64,000 bases of DNA from SB11 sp965222995 (GCA_965222995.1 OZ244977.1:3596001-3660000); one strand, 5' to 3'. Positions 1 to 9,747 are shown, counted from the first letter of the stretch. Numbers and translations are program-made. The notes: a model not told the origin generated them from the sequence alone.

Positions 1-2433
1 AAAAAATTACGCTTACGAATTAAAACCGGAAAACATGAAGGCTTAAAAAAACTTTATGAAGTTGGGGTCAACCTAGCAGATAAAAAACAAGATAAATTGG
101 GCATTGCCTATCTACAACTCGAATACTCAAAAGTAATAGTATTTGATGATGTTAGTGAGGTAGATATCCTCATTCGGGATAGTCTTTCTGTAATGCAGAC
201 GTATAATCTAACTGATGAAGTGTTAGATTTAAAACACCGATTATATTTAGTTAAAATAAAATTGGGTGAGTTAGCAGAGGCAAGTGTACTGGCAGAAGCA
301 ACACTTGCCTTAGCCCGAGAGGCAGATTCTATTTCTTATATTGCCTATGCTCTTTTGCACTGCGCTTCGAGTGAGTTTGCCAAAGGAAACCTTAAACAGG
401 CACAAGAGCTTATTGACAACTCTTTACAAGCAGGAACTACATGGGAACAAAGAGAACCCGAAAATGCACAACTACCAGACCTAAGGGCTGGCTGTTATCA
501 ATTAAAATACACTATTGCTAACCAACAGGGAAACTATAAAGAAGCGAAGGCATATCTGTTAAAAGCCATTGAAGAAGGCAAAAAAATAGCACCTAATACC
601 TTGTTATTGGCAAAATCAATGTTGGAAGTAGCCGAGTTGGAACTGGCTATTGGTGACGGGGATCACTTGGAAGGACTAAAATCATTAGAGGGAGCTATAC
701 CCATTTTCATTAAACACTTAGATTGGGATAGTTACACCGACAGCGTAATAGTCTTTACGCATATGACTTTAATTATGGGAAATAATGAAATGGCTTATGA
801 ATCTTTGTGCAAGGCTTTGGAAGTATTATCCCCAATTGATGAACAAGAGTTTAATGTTTGCAGGTTGTATATAGAGGCAGGAGATTATTTTATGTTGTTG
901 AATAAGCTTGATAAAGCATATGGAAATTATGATTATGCCTTAGCTATTGCTGAAAAGCATACTTTCAAAAGCATTATACTGACTTCCGTTTTGGGGCTTA
1001 TCCAAGTTGCCAATTTAAGGAGTGATACTAAGCTAAGAGACCTTTATATCAAACAAATTTTACCTCTTCTCTATGAGGAAGAAAAAAAGCCTTTATCTGA
1101 AAGTGAAAGGGCAACACTTAATTTACATTTTGGTGAACTCTTTTTTTCTCAAGATTACTATGAAGGAGCATTACAGTATTATTCAACTGCCTCAAAACAA
1201 TTCAAGGCACTAGAAAATTCAAAGGATTATTTTTCTTCTTTATTTTATTGTGGGTTATGCCATTTCTATTTACGCAACAAAGCTGACGCGATAAAAACAC
1301 TTAAGAAAGTATATGACCTTACGGCTGGTAAACAGTATTTTTTGATTGCTTTCAAAGTCAGAACTTTTTGTGCTTATTATTTCTTTTTGCAGGCGGATTA
1401 TGAAATGTCCAAACGCTATTTTAAGGAAGCGGTATATCTTGCCAAAAAGCATTCCCTTCAATCGTTCAATCTTTATGGTATCCTGCTATATGAATTGGGC
1501 AATATAGAAAAGATAGTAAGCCCCAATAGTACTTGTACTTCTTTTGAGGTTTTAATTCGGAGATTATTTGACGGTGTTGCTACTTTAAAGAAAAGAAAGT
1601 TACCTGTTAATCCATATATCCGTTTTTGGTTTTTCACTCATTTTGTATGTGTATGGAAACACTATTATCATAGTTCAGGTACTAAATCCGCCTTATTTAT
1701 TAATGATGTTAATTCGGCTAAACAGCTTTCTACGTCTCTCGCTTGGCTATTTGATTTCTTTTTTGTTTTTCTGCCTTCCAGTCCCGAAAAAGGAGACCAT
1801 GACCTATTTGTCTTTCCTTTTAATGATTTATTGAAAGATGAGGCTGTCATTAAAAATTCCTCGCAAAATGCAGTAGAGTTTGTCCAGCGTGTTATTGATG
1901 ATATATCTGATACCACTAGTAATGAAACAAAATATTCCGCTTCTAAAACTGATGAGGATTGGGTTGTAAGAGGATTTGCCTACGAGTTGCCTCATAGGTT
2001 GTATAGGTTTATACGAACTATGACTGCCGATGATGTTTTCAATAAAAATCTTTTTATTTCAATCGGTGAAGAAAAATGGGAACCGGGTACTGGACATCCC
2101 AGCATTTTTTCTTGGATGAACAACGAGTGTATTGCTGTATTTGTTAATGAACAGCCTCCCTATAAAACCGTGGCTCAAATTGACACTTTTATCAGCATGA
2201 CTGACCCTGAAAACGTTTCTAAGTGTATTGAAGCAAAAAAATTACTTTATTCTTTAATGAACGTAACCGAGCCAACTGCCAAAGTGGTGCTGGAAAATTT
2301 CAAACTGGATTGGGGTCAGTTGTTTAATTATAAAGACACCGATGTTATTGCCTGTTCTTTTATGATTGTTAAAGTTGAGTTTTTGTTGACTGATAAGATT
2401 TGTCCCGTACTGGTTATATATCCTGATAATTGA
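1..2433 (+). CDS. Tetratricopeptide-repeat protein, 5' end outside the window
   Basis: The frame is open from base 1 to the TGA at 2433, so 810 residues are visible and the true start lies upstream. An internal TTG at 97 could be taken for a start, but the frame continues unbroken to its left. Residues 1 to about 500 are helical TPR-like repeats, for example GNLKQAQELIDNSLQAG, GNYKEAKAYLLKAIEEG and LDKAYGNYDYALAIAEK. The last 250 residues have no repeats and look like a globular domain rich in aromatic residues that I do not recognise. No signal peptide can be judged because the N-terminus is missing. TPR arrays bind protein partners, so a scaffold or regulatory role is likely, but the partner is unknown. 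The next gene starts 110 nt downstream on the same strand. Confidence 0.75.
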   Translation, partial: KKLRLRIKTGKHEGLKKLYEVGVNLADKKQDKLGIAYLQLEYSKVIVFDDVSEVDILIRDSLSVMQTYNLTDEVLDLKHRLYLVKIKLGELAEASVLAEATLALAREADSISYIAYALLHCASSEFAKGNLKQAQELIDNSLQAGTTWEQREPENAQLPDLRAGCYQLKYTIANQQGNYKEAKAYLLKAIEEGKKIAPNTLLLAKSMLEVAELELAIGDGDHLEGLKSLEGAIPIFIKHLDWDSYTDSVIVFTHMTLIMGNNEMAYESLCKALEVLSPIDEQEFNVCRLYIEAGDYFMLLNKLDKAYGNYDYALAIAEKHTFKSIILTSVLGLIQVANLRSDTKLRDLYIKQILPLLYEEEKKPLSESERATLNLHFGELFFSQDYYEGALQYYSTASKQFKALENSKDYFSSLFYCGLCHFYLRNKADAIKTLKKVYDLTAGKQYFLIAFKVRTFCAYYFFLQADYEMSKRYFKEAVYLAKKHSLQSFNLYGILLYELGNIEKIVSPNSTCTSFEVLIRRLFDGVATLKKRKLPVNPYIRFWFFTHFVCVWKHYYHSSGTKSALFINDVNSAKQLSTSLAWLFDFFFVFLPSSPEKGDHDLFVFPFNDLLKDEAVIKNSSQNAVEFVQRVIDDISDTTSNETKYSASKTDEDWVVRGFAYELPHRLYRFIRTMTADDVFNKNLFISIGEEKWEPGTGHPSIFSWMNNECIAVFVNEQPPYKTVAQIDTFISMTDPENVSKCIEAKKLLYSLMNVTEPTAKVVLENFKLDWGQLFNYKDTDVIACSFMIVKVEFLLTDKICPVLVIYPDN

Positions 2434-2543
2434 TTTTTTCTATTTACAGTATATAGTGATGAAAAGCACTTTCTCAATCGTTTGTATGGCTACATAAGGT
2501 AGCATGAGTTGTGTGGTTTTCTGTAACCATACAAACTTTAATA

Positions 2544-3149
2544 ATGAAAAATCATACTGTACTACACTCTGATGATTGGGATTCGCTTATCCATATTCAA
2601 AGAAAATTAGCCCTTCGCCTTCCCCTTACTCAACATGAACTGGATACTTTGGCTTCTTTGTTAGGTAGTTTACCTCCTCCTGAAGCATTTACCTTTTCTG
2701 AAAAGGATATACCTGACACTTTGGACGTTACGTTTGTGAACGAAAGGGGGTTACGGGAACTTACTGATAGGTGGGTTACGTTGTTTAAAAAACTACCTTA
2801 TTCAACTGCCCCAATTGATATTGGAAGTTGGCTAGATGTTGTTAAAAGTGGGAATTTGTCACAAGTTTCTTTATTTATTTTTAATAATGCGTTTATTGTA
2901 GTTGATTTTTATCCCACTCCTCTTTACGCTGAACAAAGCATCTGCTTTGAAGTTGTTTTAAGGAATGACGGTTCTGCTATTTTTGAATACAGTGATGAGA
3001 TGAATGAACAGGAAGTACAAGACTTTCCTCTGTTTGGTATTTTTCAAGGTTCTTGGAAAGAGGCGTATCTTTTACTTATTCAAACCTTATTGGCTCATTG
3101 GCCTAAAGAAGAGTTCCCAAAAGAGTTTCAGAGTTTAACTTTCCACTAA
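2544..3149 (+). CDS. Hypothetical protein, 201 aa
   Basis: I do not recognise the family. The ATG at 2544 (MKNHTVLHSDDWDSL) is preferred over an upstream in-frame TTG at 2511, whose extra residues (MWFSVTIQTLI) have no support. The protein has no signal peptide or membrane segment, so it is probably cytoplasmic. It begins with a helical region of about 50 residues, followed by a mixed alpha/beta region with short hydrophobic strands (SLFIFNNAFIVVDFY) and an acidic turn (DEMNEQEVQDF). It follows the TPR gene on the same strand by 110 nt and is followed by its own terminator. A partnership with the TPR protein is possible from position only. Confidence 0.6.
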   Translation: MKNHTVLHSDDWDSLIHIQRKLALRLPLTQHELDTLASLLGSLPPPEAFTFSEKDIPDTLDVTFVNERGLRELTDRWVTLFKKLPYSTAPIDIGSWLDVVKSGNLSQVSLFIFNNAFIVVDFYPTPLYAEQSICFEVVLRNDGSAIFEYSDEMNEQEVQDFPLFGIFQGSWKEAYLLLIQTLLAHWPKEEFPKEFQSLTFH

Positions 3150-3156
3150 GTATTTT

Positions 3157-3180
3157 AGACCTCTTTATTATAAGGGGTCT
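3157..3180 (+). terminator. Rho-independent terminator after the 2544-3149 gene
   Basis: AGACCTCTT pairs with AAGGGGTCT (one G-U pair) around a short AT loop, and the hairpin is followed by a T-rich run (TTATTGTTATAATTTG). It lies 8 nt after the stop codon. Confidence 0.6.
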
Positions 3181-3239
3181 TTATTGTTATAATTTGTTTT
3201 TAAATAATTGTTTTCCTAATGCTGATATAGAGGCAAGGG

Positions 3240-3315
3240 GGTTCGATATTTTACTCGTGAGGGCTACAGACAGGTATAAACCCTTGCACAGCAAGGGTTT
3301 TATCGGTTCGATTCC
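3240..3315 (+). repeat. GGTTCGAT-hairpin element, copy 1
   Basis: The 29-nt core occupies 3240-3268 (GGTTCGATATTTTAC then CTCGTGAGGGCTACA). A perfect hairpin follows at 3278-3300, AAACCCTTGC / GCAAGGGTTT with loop ACA. A second GGTTCGATTCC half-site lies at 3305-3315. The element sits between two convergent genes that each have their own terminator candidate (3157-3180 and 3337-3364), so it is not simply the terminator of either. See the findings on the six-copy family. Confidence 0.75.
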
Positions 3316-3336
3316 TTTTACCCATATAAATTCCTT

Positions 3337-3364
3337 AATCTGGTAGCTTTAAAACTACCAGATT
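3337..3364 (-). terminator. Terminator hairpin of the 3386-5692 gene
   Basis: A perfect 10-bp inverted repeat, AATCTGGTAG / CTACCAGATT, with an 8-nt loop. It lies 21 nt past the minus-strand stop codon. The T-run on the minus side is poor, so confidence is moderate. Confidence 0.5.
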
Positions 3365-3385
3365 ATTTTGAATGAATAGATGGTT

Positions 3386-5692
3386 CTATTCTTTAGTAAC
3401 TTTAAATGAATGTGTATGATTAGTTGACTTGATTTTCACTATGTAAATACCTGTTTTCAAACCTCCTAATTCTAATTGATAATTTTTAATAGTGCTACCT
3501 TCTATTGCTTCTTTTTTGACAACCTTACCCAATATATCCATTACTTCTACTGATTGTAGCCCATCTGTTCCCTTAGTAAACTCACCGCTAATAAATAAAC
3601 TGTTTGTAACAGGGTTAGGATAAACTTCTACCTTTTCATCTTTAGCTAACCCCTCAACAAGTATTGCTTTAGATTTTGATTTTTTATTAGCACCATTTTT
3701 TTGGAATACCGGCCCCGATGAACTTTGTCCATAGCTACAATCTGATATCATCACGAACTCATATGTATTACCTGCAGGATTAAGGTTAATAACATTTGAG
3801 GTATTTGTAGAGCCAAATGCATAAGGTCCGTCTTGCATTGGGGCTGGAGGTACAACTTGTTCAGTATATTGTATAAAATAGTTTGCATTACATGCCGCAA
3901 ACGGAGGGTCTATCCAAGTTACTTGTGCAAACTCTAAGGACACTCCAAATCTATTTACAGAAAAGTTTTCTACTTCCGGACAATTACAGTTTCTTCTTTC
4001 GGCAATATAACTGGCATAGGTTTGTGCTGTACCTAATTGGTTTGTAAATATTGGTCTTTCACTACCCTTAAATAAACCACTCATATATACGTTATCGGTT
4101 CTTGATAATTCATATGCAATACGGGGGCGACTATAAAAATAATCTGTTGAATTTGTTAAGTCATCCCAACTGGCGTCTATACCATCAGCCCAAAATGTGT
4201 AGCCGTTATTACGGTCTAATTTGGCAATGAAGTGGTCTGCTCCTCCTGTTCCTTTCCTTAAGAGAGTTTGCCCCCAAGCATCGGTCATTTGGTCGCCATA
4301 GATTCCTGCTATATGAAGGTCGTCGTTGTTTTCTTTAAAAACTATAATATCGGTACCATAATCAGCATCAGGACTTGCCAAAGTAGTTGCCCAAATGCCA
4401 TGACCATTCCAATCATATCTTGCTACAAAAACATCTCCACCTCCACTACCGGATGTGGTTATATTATTTCCTCCGGGACCACTAAGTGTTAAGGTTGTTG
4501 CTCCCTCATAATCACCAATAATATACAGCTCGGAACGGTTAGCAAACATATCAGCTTCTTTTACGAAATCATCTCCACTACTTGAAACGGTTTGCTCCCA
4601 TATAAATAATCCGTTAGTGTGGTCAAGTTTAGCTATATAACCATCTATTTGAATCGGAGTAGGTAGGTTTCTTGTTGTAGTTGTAGTGTGGTCAAGTGTT
4701 GCTTTTATCTTATACTCACCTACCAAGTAAACATCCTGGTTTGCTGTTCTTTGTTGTGAAAATGGATCAATAAAATCTCCCTCAATTGCTAGTCCCCTAC
4801 CTACATTAAATGAGCTTATATCTAAAGGGTCGTTATTAATATAGTTTGTCCAAGCTGTATTACCGTTTAAGGTCTTGTACTTAGCTATAAATGTTTTAGT
4901 GTTAGCATTAGGAGTTCCACCAGGTGTACGGCAGGCCCCCGAACAATTTTGGTAAGTAATGTGGTTTGCAAAGTACCCGGTAACATATAAATCTCCATCG
5001 TTACTTGGCGATGATAACCCTGTCCCGTCATTAGATGTTGATAGTGCTACTGAAAGCCCTCTTCCAGCTGGTGCTTCAATAATATCTAACCATTGTATAG
5101 TACCACTATTGTCAAATTTAGCTACAAAAGGCACCGTTGATGTATTATTAACGTTTGTATTTGTAGTTGTTTTGGTAATGCCTGTAGGTGATGAAGAACC
5201 TGATGGTGTCAATAGATTATCCCCTAAAGTTACTGATAGCACTCCAGTACTATTGTCAGGTCTTATATAACCTGTTACGTAAACATTTCCTCTCCAGTCA
5301 GCAGTAACACTCATTCCAGCTTCTTCCCAAGTGGCGTTTGGTATTCCACTTCCAAATCCGGTAATCCATTGTAGGTTGCCATAAATGTCAAACTGGGCTA
5401 AAAAGCCGTCATAATCAGCATTGTAGCCTCCAGAACCAATACCTGCATTGGTAAGAGTATTACCATTAACTGTAATAGTTCCACTAAATTTACCTGTAAC
5501 ATAAATGTAGGGATCGACCTGCCCATGTGGGTCGTCATAACTTACCGTTATGTCTTTAATATCCAATTTTCCTAAATTTGAGTTTGATGTTGCTTCCAGC
5601 TTTGATTCCCAGTTCCAATCTGGGTCAGATTGAGCATTGATGAAATAATGAAACATTAAAAATGTTGCGAAAAATAAAATTGATTTTTTCAT
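3386..5692 (-). CDS. T9SS-sorted secreted protein with SBBP-like beta-propeller repeats
   Basis: A 768-residue exported protein. The N-terminus MKKSILFFATFLMFHYFINAQ is a signal peptide. Residues 40 to 600 hold degenerate repeats of the SBBP/propeller type, with recurrent units such as YIYVTGKFSGTITV, DGFLAQFDIYGNLQW, FVAKFDNSGTIQW and FIAKLDRNNGYTFWADG. A short cysteine-containing linker follows. The last 80 residues are a T9SS type A sorting domain (VEVYPNPVTNSLFISG ... GIYIVKIKS). The sorting domain is normally removed during passage through the outer membrane, and the protein is fixed to the surface or released. The gene is the third in the order kinase, LytTR regulator, secreted protein. 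A 136-nt gap to the regulator gene carries phased direct repeats. The ligand or function of the propeller cannot be read from the sequence. Confidence 0.85.
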   Translation of the reverse strand: MKKSILFFATFLMFHYFINAQSDPDWNWESKLEATSNSNLGKLDIKDITVSYDDPHGQVDPYIYVTGKFSGTITVNGNTLTNAGIGSGGYNADYDGFLAQFDIYGNLQWITGFGSGIPNATWEEAGMSVTADWRGNVYVTGYIRPDNSTGVLSVTLGDNLLTPSGSSSPTGITKTTTNTNVNNTSTVPFVAKFDNSGTIQWLDIIEAPAGRGLSVALSTSNDGTGLSSPSNDGDLYVTGYFANHITYQNCSGACRTPGGTPNANTKTFIAKYKTLNGNTAWTNYINNDPLDISSFNVGRGLAIEGDFIDPFSQQRTANQDVYLVGEYKIKATLDHTTTTTRNLPTPIQIDGYIAKLDHTNGLFIWEQTVSSSGDDFVKEADMFANRSELYIIGDYEGATTLTLSGPGGNNITTSGSGGGDVFVARYDWNGHGIWATTLASPDADYGTDIIVFKENNDDLHIAGIYGDQMTDAWGQTLLRKGTGGADHFIAKLDRNNGYTFWADGIDASWDDLTNSTDYFYSRPRIAYELSRTDNVYMSGLFKGSERPIFTNQLGTAQTYASYIAERRNCNCPEVENFSVNRFGVSLEFAQVTWIDPPFAACNANYFIQYTEQVVPPAPMQDGPYAFGSTNTSNVINLNPAGNTYEFVMISDCSYGQSSSGPVFQKNGANKKSKSKAILVEGLAKDEKVEVYPNPVTNSLFISGEFTKGTDGLQSVEVMDILGKVVKKEAIEGSTIKNYQLELGGLKTGIYIVKIKSTNHTHSFKVTKE

Positions 5693-5768
5693 GATAGTAA
5701 AATTTTAATTTGATTACTATCTTCAAAGTTCTTATGCTTATTACTAAAAGAATCATATCACCTTAGCT

Positions 5769-5819
5769 ACGTGTTTATAAATTGTATAAGCGTGCTAATT
5801 CAATAAACAAGTGTGCAAA
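5769..5819 (-). promoter_or_regulatory. Candidate LytTR operator: three direct repeats at 21-bp spacing
   Basis: Read on the minus strand, the units are TTTGCACAC, TTAGCACGC and TAAACACGT, with 12-bp spacers. On the plus strand the shared CGTG/CGTG/TGTG cores start at 5770, 5791 and 5812, exactly 21 bp apart. Nine-base repeats with 12-bp spacers are the known geometry of LytTR-domain (AgrA/VirR-type) sites. They lie 77 to 127 nt upstream of the ATG at 5692 and just after the LytTR regulator gene. That the adjacent regulator binds here is inference. Confidence 0.6.
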
Positions 5820-5828
5820 ATATTAAAA

Positions 5829-6572
5829 CTAAATCGTCTTTTTTAAAAACTTTATAAAAACGTTTCTGCGCCTGGCTGCAACAGGAATTAACTCTTCATT
5901 GTCCATTACTACAAAGCCACCTCTGCCTCTCAGGTATTTTTTCATATGAGCTGTATTTACTATGTATGATTTATGAACTCTAAAAAAATTATAGCCACTT
6001 AATAAATCCTCATACCCTTTAATACTCTCTGAAATCATGGTGCTTTCGCCCCCTTCAAAATATACTCTTGAATAGTTACCATCAGCAGTTATGTATAATA
6101 TGGTTTCAATATCTTTTATCACTAAACCGCTTAAGGTGGGTAAGGCAATCCTGCCAGTTACATTGGAAAAATTTTGGGAGTTTTGCTTTGCAATCTTTCT
6201 TGCTTTGGCTTCAACAAGTTTTCTTACTTTATCAACTGCCTTATGTAAAGCACTGGGAGCTATGGGTTTCATTAAATAATCGGCAACAGAATACTTAAAT
6301 GCTCTTAAGGCATACTTATCATAAGCAGTTGTAAAAATTATTTCAGGCTGATGTTTCAATTTGTCAAGTGCATCAAAAGCTGTTTCATTAAACAATGAAA
6401 TATCCATAATAAGTAAATCAGGTTTTAGAGATTCAGTTTTTTCTACTACTTCTTCAACAAAACTTGCTTCATCCACAACCTTTAAATCAGGACAGTACTC
6501 ATTTACCATAGTCCTAAGTAAGTTCATGCCCTTGGGCTCATCTTCAACTAATAGTGTTTTAATTTTATCCAT
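5829..6572 (-). CDS. LytTR-family response regulator
   Basis: A 247-residue two-component response regulator. Residues 1-120 are a receiver domain with acidic pocket E10-D11, phosphoacceptor D57 (LLIMDIS), the FTTAY switch and the K of LMKPI. Residues about 145-245 are a LytTR DNA-binding domain (ILYITADGNYSRVYFEG ... FFRVHKSYIVN). The ATG at 6572 lies 8 nt after the kinase stop. An upstream in-frame TTG (6590) would overlap the kinase and adds only MAVEIG, so it was not used. It is co-transcribed with the kinase at 6581-9667, its evident partner. Likely targets are the phased repeats at 5769-5819 and 9748-9776. Confidence 0.92.
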   Translation of the reverse strand: MDKIKTLLVEDEPKGMNLLRTMVNEYCPDLKVVDEASFVEEVVEKTESLKPDLLIMDISLFNETAFDALDKLKHQPEIIFTTAYDKYALRAFKYSVADYLMKPIAPSALHKAVDKVRKLVEAKARKIAKQNSQNFSNVTGRIALPTLSGLVIKDIETILYITADGNYSRVYFEGGESTMISESIKGYEDLLSGYNFFRVHKSYIVNTAHMKKYLRGRGGFVVMDNEELIPVAARRRNVFIKFLKKTI

Positions 6573-6580
6573 ACCAATTT

Positions 6581-9500
6581 CTACAGCCAAACAATTACCT
6601 CAGTGCCAATTGCTTCTCCATTTTGTGTTTTTAGGTCTATAATGTTAATGTCATATTCTTTTTTGTATACTTTATTAATGAGTGTTAACCGTTCTTTAAC
6701 TATTGATAGTCCTCTTGAAATATGACCGTTTAAACGGTCATATTTCTTTTTTCTTCCCACTCCATTATCCTTAATAGTACATTTTAAACGGTTTTTGTGT
6801 ACACTAAACTCAATTTCAAGCATCAAATTTTCTTTTTTTGGTGTTAACCCATGTTTAATAGCATTTTCTATTAACGGTTGTAAAAGCATTGAGGGCACCA
6901 ACATTCTCTCACAGTCAATACTTTTTTCTACTCTGATTATCGGGTTTAGTTTTCCCTCGAATCTTAATGCTTCTAAGTCAAGGTATAGCTCTAAGAAGGA
7001 TAGTTCTTCCCTAAGCGAAATAAATTTTTTGCTTGAGTTATTTAATATTATTCTTAAAAGCTTAGCAAAGCTTGACATGTACTCTGCAGCTTGTTTTTTG
7101 TTTTGATGAAAAATAAAATCTTGTATTGAGTTAAGTGCATTAAAAAAGAAGTGGGGATTCATTTGTGCTCTAAGCAATACAATTTCTGACGAAGCCAATT
7201 TTCTTTGTAAATAAGAAGTATTAAGAGCCATATATATAAAATAAGCAACAATTGCTAAAACTAGAACAAGAGCGAGTACCTTAAACCAGAGTGTCTCCCA
7301 AAATTGAGCCATTACAATAATAGGAATTCTAAGTTCATTTGCTGATGGTTTGCCATACCCGTTGGTAGCCTTTATAAGTAAATAATATCTCCCGGGTGGC
7401 AATTGGGTGTACTGTATCATGGTGGTCGAACCTTCAATAGTTGTCCACCCTTTATCATACCCCTGCAACGAGTATTTATATTTATTTTTTTGTGGGTTTG
7501 AGTAGTTTACAAGTACAGTTTCAATTTTTATATTTCTTTGATGTGGTTGGAGTATTAATCCTTGTTCAAATTCTCCAAGTTGGTTAATAATAGTGTCTTT
7601 TGTTTCAATTTTTCTAAGCAATAAGAATGGTTTCTCAATATATGGAGTATCGAGTAAATCTTTTGGCTTGAAATAAGTAACTCCCTTTTTCGAGCCGAAA
7701 AAAATTGTCCCGTTCTTATCTTTTGTAACGGTACGATAATTAAAACCACTTACTGCTATACCATCGTAATAACTATAGTTGGTTACAGCTTTTGTTTTAA
7801 TACTAATTTTAGAAATGGATGAAGGAGTGCTAACCCATACATTACCTAGTTTATCAGGCATTAATGCACAAATAACCATGGATGGTAAACCGTTCCCCAT
7901 TGTAATGTGCTTCAATAGTTTTTCGGTACTATCAAAGCAAAACAACCCGTTATCAATGGTTCCTACCCATTTTTGTTCGTCTTTCGTTTCTGCCCATGCC
8001 CAAACAGAATAGTTATTTAGTTTGGGTTCTTTATATAATTCTATTGAATTAGAGGAAAGATTATTCACTTTATAAAGTCCGAAAGAGGTAAGCACCCAGG
8101 TATTGCCATCACTATCTTTAGTAAACTGCCAAGTAGAATTAATATTATCCCATTTATAGCCATTAGAAATATTTATTTTAAGAGGTGTTAATTTTTTAAA
8201 ATTACTACTTAACCTATAAAAACCGTTAAATCTTGTTCCTAGCAAAAAATCACCTTTAGGCAGGCGAAATATTGCCCAAGTTTGTTTCACTTCAGGGTAA
8301 CTTAAATTTAAGTCTTTAAGATATTTCGTATCATTACCGATACTTAAAAAAAGTCCGCTGTAAGTTGCTATTAGTATTCCCTTTTTAGTCTCACAAAAAG
8401 CGTTAACGGAAATATTAGTGTTGTTGGCTAGTTTTAGGAATACGGATTTTAATGGCACTAACTCTGTTTTATTTTGAGTTGTACGCAACTTAAATCGTCT
8501 TATTTCCGTGCCATATCTTGACCCTACCCAAAGCTGCTGTTTTGAATCAATTAGTAGTGTTCTAATATAACTACTGGGTAAGCTTTCGTCTTTTACATTG
8601 GTAAAATGTTGCTTATTAGGGTCAATTTTCAAAATTGTTTTTTCAGTTGCAATCCATAATATTCCCGTACGGTCTTTCTTAATACCAACAAGCTTGTGTT
8701 TTGTAGTGGCACTTTCTGCATCAAATTTTAAAAAACGAGTGACTTTTAAGCTCTTATCTATTACCCATATGTATGGTGCTTGTGTAACAAGAATTTCATT
8801 ATTAGATGATACTGATACAACTTTACTTTCTTGCTTTAAAGGAAAAGCTAATATCTTTTTAACCTTTTCCTTTTTTTCATCTACGTAGTAAAGGTTTCCA
8901 TTAATTGCCGTTAAAAACCCTGTATTATTGTACGATTTTATTACCCTGCCGTAGTCATTTTTTTTGAGATCTATACTATCTTCATTAGATATATATGCAG
9001 TATATTTTTTTGTATTAGGATTAAATGAAATAATACCTGAATAAACAGAGCTAAGTAAAATATTTCCATTTGCAGAAATGCATGCGCCATCAAAAAAATC
9101 TAAGTCATTATGCCCTTGTTTAGAGTTAAAGCTGTAAATATTTTTTATTGACTTTACACTTGAAAAATTTACTATACAGTTAGGGTAAAAACATGCCCAA
9201 ATGTTTCCCTTTCCATCTTCTACAAAATCAATAACCTCTTTATCTATTATTTCAGAGTGTTTCACTTTATCGGGCTTAATAGTGATCCACTTTTTGGTTT
9301 TTCTCTCCAATATTGACACTCCCTTAAGCCTGTCACCTACCCAAATATTTCCTTCACTATCTTCAAAAAGTGCAGTTATAGAGTGTCCGACAAGTTTTCC
9401 GTATTTTGAGTATTCATGTAAAACATCAACGTTATCATTTACTAATCGGTTTAGTCCATTTTCAGTACCAATCCACACCACACCATAAGAGTCGATGAGC

Positions 9501-9667
9501 ATAGCATTAGCTCCTTCAGTAGAAAGCCCTTCTTTGGTTGTAATTCGCTCAACCTTATTGGTTAGCGTTTGGCTTATGAGATCTTCTGCCCAAAGAAATA
9601 TTGAAAGCGCTAAAAACCCTTTAAAAGCTATACTATGGCAAAACTTGTACATACTCTTTGTGTGCAC
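6581..9667 (-). CDS. Reg_prop/Y_Y_Y sensor histidine kinase of the LytS (His_kinase) type
   Basis: A 1028-residue membrane sensor kinase. After an N-terminal signal segment (KGFLALSIFLWAEDLIS), residues 40 to about 690 form a periplasmic beta-propeller with Reg_prop units (AMLIDSYGVVWIGTENGL, ALFEDSEGNIWVGDRL, TLLIDSKQQLWVGSRYG). A Y_Y_Y domain follows (KYKYSLQGYDKGW ... PPGRYYLLIKATN). One transmembrane helix lies near 790-813 (FKVLALVLVLAIVAYFIYM). The cytoplasmic part is a His_kinase domain with the phosphoacceptor His at about 839 in QMNPHFFFNALNSI, and an ATPase with LIENAIKHG and DNGVG. The start is the first of two close ATGs; the one five codons in is also possible. It phosphorylates the LytTR regulator that starts 8 nt downstream. 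The ligand is unknown. In studied Bacteroidota such propellers often bind glycans, but nothing here shows a polysaccharide locus. Confidence 0.92.
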   Translation of the reverse strand: MHTKSMYKFCHSIAFKGFLALSIFLWAEDLISQTLTNKVERITTKEGLSTEGANAMLIDSYGVVWIGTENGLNRLVNDNVDVLHEYSKYGKLVGHSITALFEDSEGNIWVGDRLKGVSILERKTKKWITIKPDKVKHSEIIDKEVIDFVEDGKGNIWACFYPNCIVNFSSVKSIKNIYSFNSKQGHNDLDFFDGACISANGNILLSSVYSGIISFNPNTKKYTAYISNEDSIDLKKNDYGRVIKSYNNTGFLTAINGNLYYVDEKKEKVKKILAFPLKQESKVVSVSSNNEILVTQAPYIWVIDKSLKVTRFLKFDAESATTKHKLVGIKKDRTGILWIATEKTILKIDPNKQHFTNVKDESLPSSYIRTLLIDSKQQLWVGSRYGTEIRRFKLRTTQNKTELVPLKSVFLKLANNTNISVNAFCETKKGILIATYSGLFLSIGNDTKYLKDLNLSYPEVKQTWAIFRLPKGDFLLGTRFNGFYRLSSNFKKLTPLKINISNGYKWDNINSTWQFTKDSDGNTWVLTSFGLYKVNNLSSNSIELYKEPKLNNYSVWAWAETKDEQKWVGTIDNGLFCFDSTEKLLKHITMGNGLPSMVICALMPDKLGNVWVSTPSSISKISIKTKAVTNYSYYDGIAVSGFNYRTVTKDKNGTIFFGSKKGVTYFKPKDLLDTPYIEKPFLLLRKIETKDTIINQLGEFEQGLILQPHQRNIKIETVLVNYSNPQKNKYKYSLQGYDKGWTTIEGSTTMIQYTQLPPGRYYLLIKATNGYGKPSANELRIPIIVMAQFWETLWFKVLALVLVLAIVAYFIYMALNTSYLQRKLASSEIVLLRAQMNPHFFFNALNSIQDFIFHQNKKQAAEYMSSFAKLLRIILNNSSKKFISLREELSFLELYLDLEALRFEGKLNPIIRVEKSIDCERMLVPSMLLQPLIENAIKHGLTPKKENLMLEIEFSVHKNRLKCTIKDNGVGRKKKYDRLNGHISRGLSIVKERLTLINKVYKKEYDINIIDLKTQNGEAIGTEVIVWL

Positions 9668-9747
9668 AATCTACTTAATAAAATAAAAAAGTTCTTTTAG
9701 TTTAGGTTTGTTTATACAAGTAAGTGACACTGTTATTCAAATAAATA

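Noticed and set aside
4268..5270. Plus-strand open frames inside the T9SS gene and similar antisense frames throughout
   Set aside because: They are shadows of clearly coding frames with signal peptides and conserved domains on the other strand.
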